5,696 bases of DNA, taken from positions 1 to 5,696 of the forward strand of contig JBBQKI010000068.1 in the NCBI GenBank assembly GCA_038326725.1, read 5' to 3'. This document shows, in pieces, positions 3,777-5,696 of the stretch; position 1 is the first letter of the stretch; each line of letters starts with the position of its first letter. The notes beneath the pieces are model-generated. The model saw only the letters and a program-made list of their open reading frames with translations, was not told the DNA's origin and did not search any database. The translations under genes and the position numbers were made by a program. This stretch comes from JBBQKI01 sp038326725 (lineage in GTDB: Bacteria > Bacteroidota > Bacteroidia > Flavobacteriales > Flavobacteriaceae).

Positions 3777-5696
3777 TTACTCCGTACGCAAACTTTTTAC
3801 AGGATTTTGTTTGGCAGCTTTAAAACTATGCCAGCTTACGGTGATCATAGTGATTACGAAAACAATACTTCCCGCCATTAGAAACATCCATAGTCCAACA
3901 TCAATTTTATAAGTAAAAGCTTCCAACCATTTGCTGGCGGCAACATAGGCAATAGGCATGGCCACTATAAAAGCTACCAATACCCATTTTAAAAAGTCGG
4001 TATTGAGCATAACCAATATTTCGAAAATACTCGCCCCATTAACTTTTCGTATCCCAATCTCCTTGAACCGCCTTTGTGAAACCATTAACGAAAGTCCCAA
4101 TACGCCCATAGTGCAAACAAAAACAGCGATAAGTGCGAAAATTAAAATCAATTTTTTCTGTAGCAGTTCTGTTTTATATTCGTTTTTGTAGAGCGTACTT
4201 ACTTCAAAATATTCCAAGGGATATTTGGGAAACATAACTGTCCATGCTTTTTGAATAGCTGCTATGGCTTCCGTTTTCGAAGAAAGTGTGTAGGAAATTG
4301 CGATATTTTCCAACCAACTATTTTCCCTTTTAAAAAGTGCCAACGGTACCACTTTGGTCTGTAGTCCGGAGAGATGAAAATCTTCGACTACCCCAACGAT
4401 TTTTCCTTTGGGAATAGCAACACCTTCCACCGGAGAAATTAGAGCGAAATCTTTACCGATTACAGCACCGGCTTCTTGAAAGCCTAAATAACCCATTGCA
4501 GTTTCATTGATTATATATTCCCCGTTCCCATCTTCATCGACATTATTTTTAGAAAAATTTTGACCACCTAAAAACGGTAGTCCAAATACATCTGTAAAAG
4601 AGTAATCACAGGAAAACACACCAATGTATTTATTATCTGTGTTTGGAACACCTTGCATGGTAAACGCGAACATGTCATTTGTCTCACCACCCGGGGGAGC
4701 CATCATTGCGGAAACTGAACCGATGGCGTTTTGTTTTAGGAGTTCTGACTTAAAAACATCAAATTTCTTCTGCACTTCAGCATGAACAAAAGGGATACAA
4801 AGCACATTATCTTCTTTAACCCCCATTGAGTTACCAAGTGCATAATCGGTCTGGCGTGAAATGACTATAACACCGACCAGCAGCACCATTGCCAAGGCAA
4901 ATTGAGAGACCAAAAGTATTTTATGTGTTTTTACGGTTCCTTCTCCCTTCATCTTTTTATCCAATGAGAAATTCTGAAAACGGTTTTTGAAAACAGGTTG
5001 TATTCCGGCCAACAGACTCAAAAAGGAAAAGAACAGAATTACACCTAGCGTAAACCAACCATTCCCTGCCATCAGATTAACTTGATATGTTTCGAAAATC
5101 ATTCGATCAAGTTGAAAGGAAACTACCAGCACCAATACCAAGGAAAAGAATACTATGATAACACTTTCAATCAGAAAATAGCGTATCATGATACGTTTAG
5201 AGGAACCCAATATTTGGTTTAGTGCCAAAAACTTAGTCAAATAACCCGCCATACCCAGATTTAAACTGGTAAAATTACTTAGTGAGATAAAAAGCAAAAT
5301 TAATGCGGCTATGGCAAGCAGGTATATATTGGCCATGCTCCCGTTCGGTTCTATCTCACGTAGCAAATTTGAGTTCAAATGAATCTCCTGAATATTCATT
5401 AAATGTGCCTGCATTTTTGCCTCGTTATCGATTTCAATTCCCTGCAATTCATTTAAACTTGCCGAAATCTTGTCCCTCAGACCTACGGCACTGACCTTTT
5501 CTTTTAAAAGCAGATAAACATAAGCCCAACCAGCAATAGCATCGTTACTAGGCATAACTAGTAAATCTGGATGTAAGTGACTTTCCTGTGCAAAATCTTC
5601 CATGACACCAGTTATGGTAAAATCCGTTTCCAGTGAATTGTAATGACCAGGAGGTAGCGAAATAACCTGACCCATCGGATTTTCATCACCAAAAAC
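3777..5696 (-). CDS. FtsX/MacB-type ABC transporter permease, 5' end outside window
   Basis: The reading frame runs unbroken from the window edge (codons V F G D E N P M G) to TAA at 3779-3777, giving 639 residues of a protein expected to be about 800. The visible start matches the end of a first MacB-PCD domain (compare YFGKQNPIGKTI in the downstream paralogue), so about 160 residues with the first membrane segment are missing. In window numbering, membrane segments lie at about 123-145, 170-194, 213-235, 259-280, 515-537, 568-586 and 599-621. The second periplasmic domain spans about 281-514. The C-terminal FtsX domain has EIGIRKVNGA (546-555) and ends QNPVKSLRTE. The first FtsX domain is unusual: FLALNQILGS (156-165) stands where the paralogue has EIGVRKVLGA. 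The protein has no ATPase motifs and should act in the inner membrane with a separate ABC ATPase. It is upstream of, and probably transcribed with, the paralogue at 1162-3537. An internal ATG at 5675 is not the start, because the homology continues upstream of it. Confidence 0.92.
   Translation of the reverse strand, partial: VFGDENPMGQVISLPPGHYNSLETDFTITGVMEDFAQESHLHPDLLVMPSNDAIAGWAYVYLLLKEKVSAVGLRDKISASLNELQGIEIDNEAKMQAHLMNIQEIHLNSNLLREIEPNGSMANIYLLAIAALILLFISLSNFTSLNLGMAGYLTKFLALNQILGSSKRIMIRYFLIESVIIVFFSLVLVLVVSFQLDRMIFETYQVNLMAGNGWFTLGVILFFSFLSLLAGIQPVFKNRFQNFSLDKKMKGEGTVKTHKILLVSQFALAMVLLVGVIVISRQTDYALGNSMGVKEDNVLCIPFVHAEVQKKFDVFKSELLKQNAIGSVSAMMAPPGGETNDMFAFTMQGVPNTDNKYIGVFSCDYSFTDVFGLPFLGGQNFSKNNVDEDGNGEYIINETAMGYLGFQEAGAVIGKDFALISPVEGVAIPKGKIVGVVEDFHLSGLQTKVVPLALFKRENSWLENIAISYTLSSKTEAIAAIQKAWTVMFPKYPLEYFEVSTLYKNEYKTELLQKKLILIFALIAVFVCTMGVLGLSLMVSQRRFKEIGIRKVNGASIFEILVMLNTDFLKWVLVAFIVAMPIAYVAASKWLEAFTYKIDVGLWMFLMAGSIVFVITMITVSWHSFKAAKQNPVKSLRTE

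Overview
The window looks like chromosomal DNA from a member of the Bacteroidota, most likely Flavobacteriaceae. The reasons are its AT-rich composition, weak or absent Shine-Dalgarno sequences, two very large two-module FtsX/MacB-type ABC permeases ending in NPVKSLRTE, and DUF559 endonuclease-like genes embedded in GC-rich palindromic intergenic repeats. The lineage call is inference from these traits. Every gene I can support is on the minus strand, so transcription runs from right to left.

Right part (3777-5696): the 3' four-fifths of a large ABC transporter permease whose start lies beyond the window. Next (1162-3537) is a complete 791-residue paralogue with the same architecture. They are probably neighbours in one export locus, but the ATPase they would need is not in view. 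The 239-bp gap between them (3538-3776) holds a diverged palindromic element, a 22-bp palindrome nested inside it, and a small degenerate element fragment against the upstream stop codon.

Left part (1-1161): a tandem array with a period of about 565 bp. It alternates an intergenic element (E, about 176 bp, bounded by inverted AAAAGCTCC/GGAGCTTTT) with a small DUF559 (Vsr/PD-(D/E)XK-like) endonuclease gene (D). The order is E(partial)-D-E-D*-E-permease. The copy at 36-404 is intact with 122 residues. The copy at 601-969 has the same length and frame but is broken by one in-frame TAG at codon 90. The E copy nearest the permease also shows stem-disrupting changes.

The most interesting signal is the relation between E and D. 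E elements fill essentially every gap between genes, abut stop codons within 0-6 nt, and flank each DUF559 gene as direct repeats. This resembles a REP/REPIN-plus-nuclease or MITE-plus-homing-endonuclease arrangement. It raises the hypothesis that the DUF559 protein spreads or maintains the palindromic element. That role is inferred and is not shown by the sequence alone.
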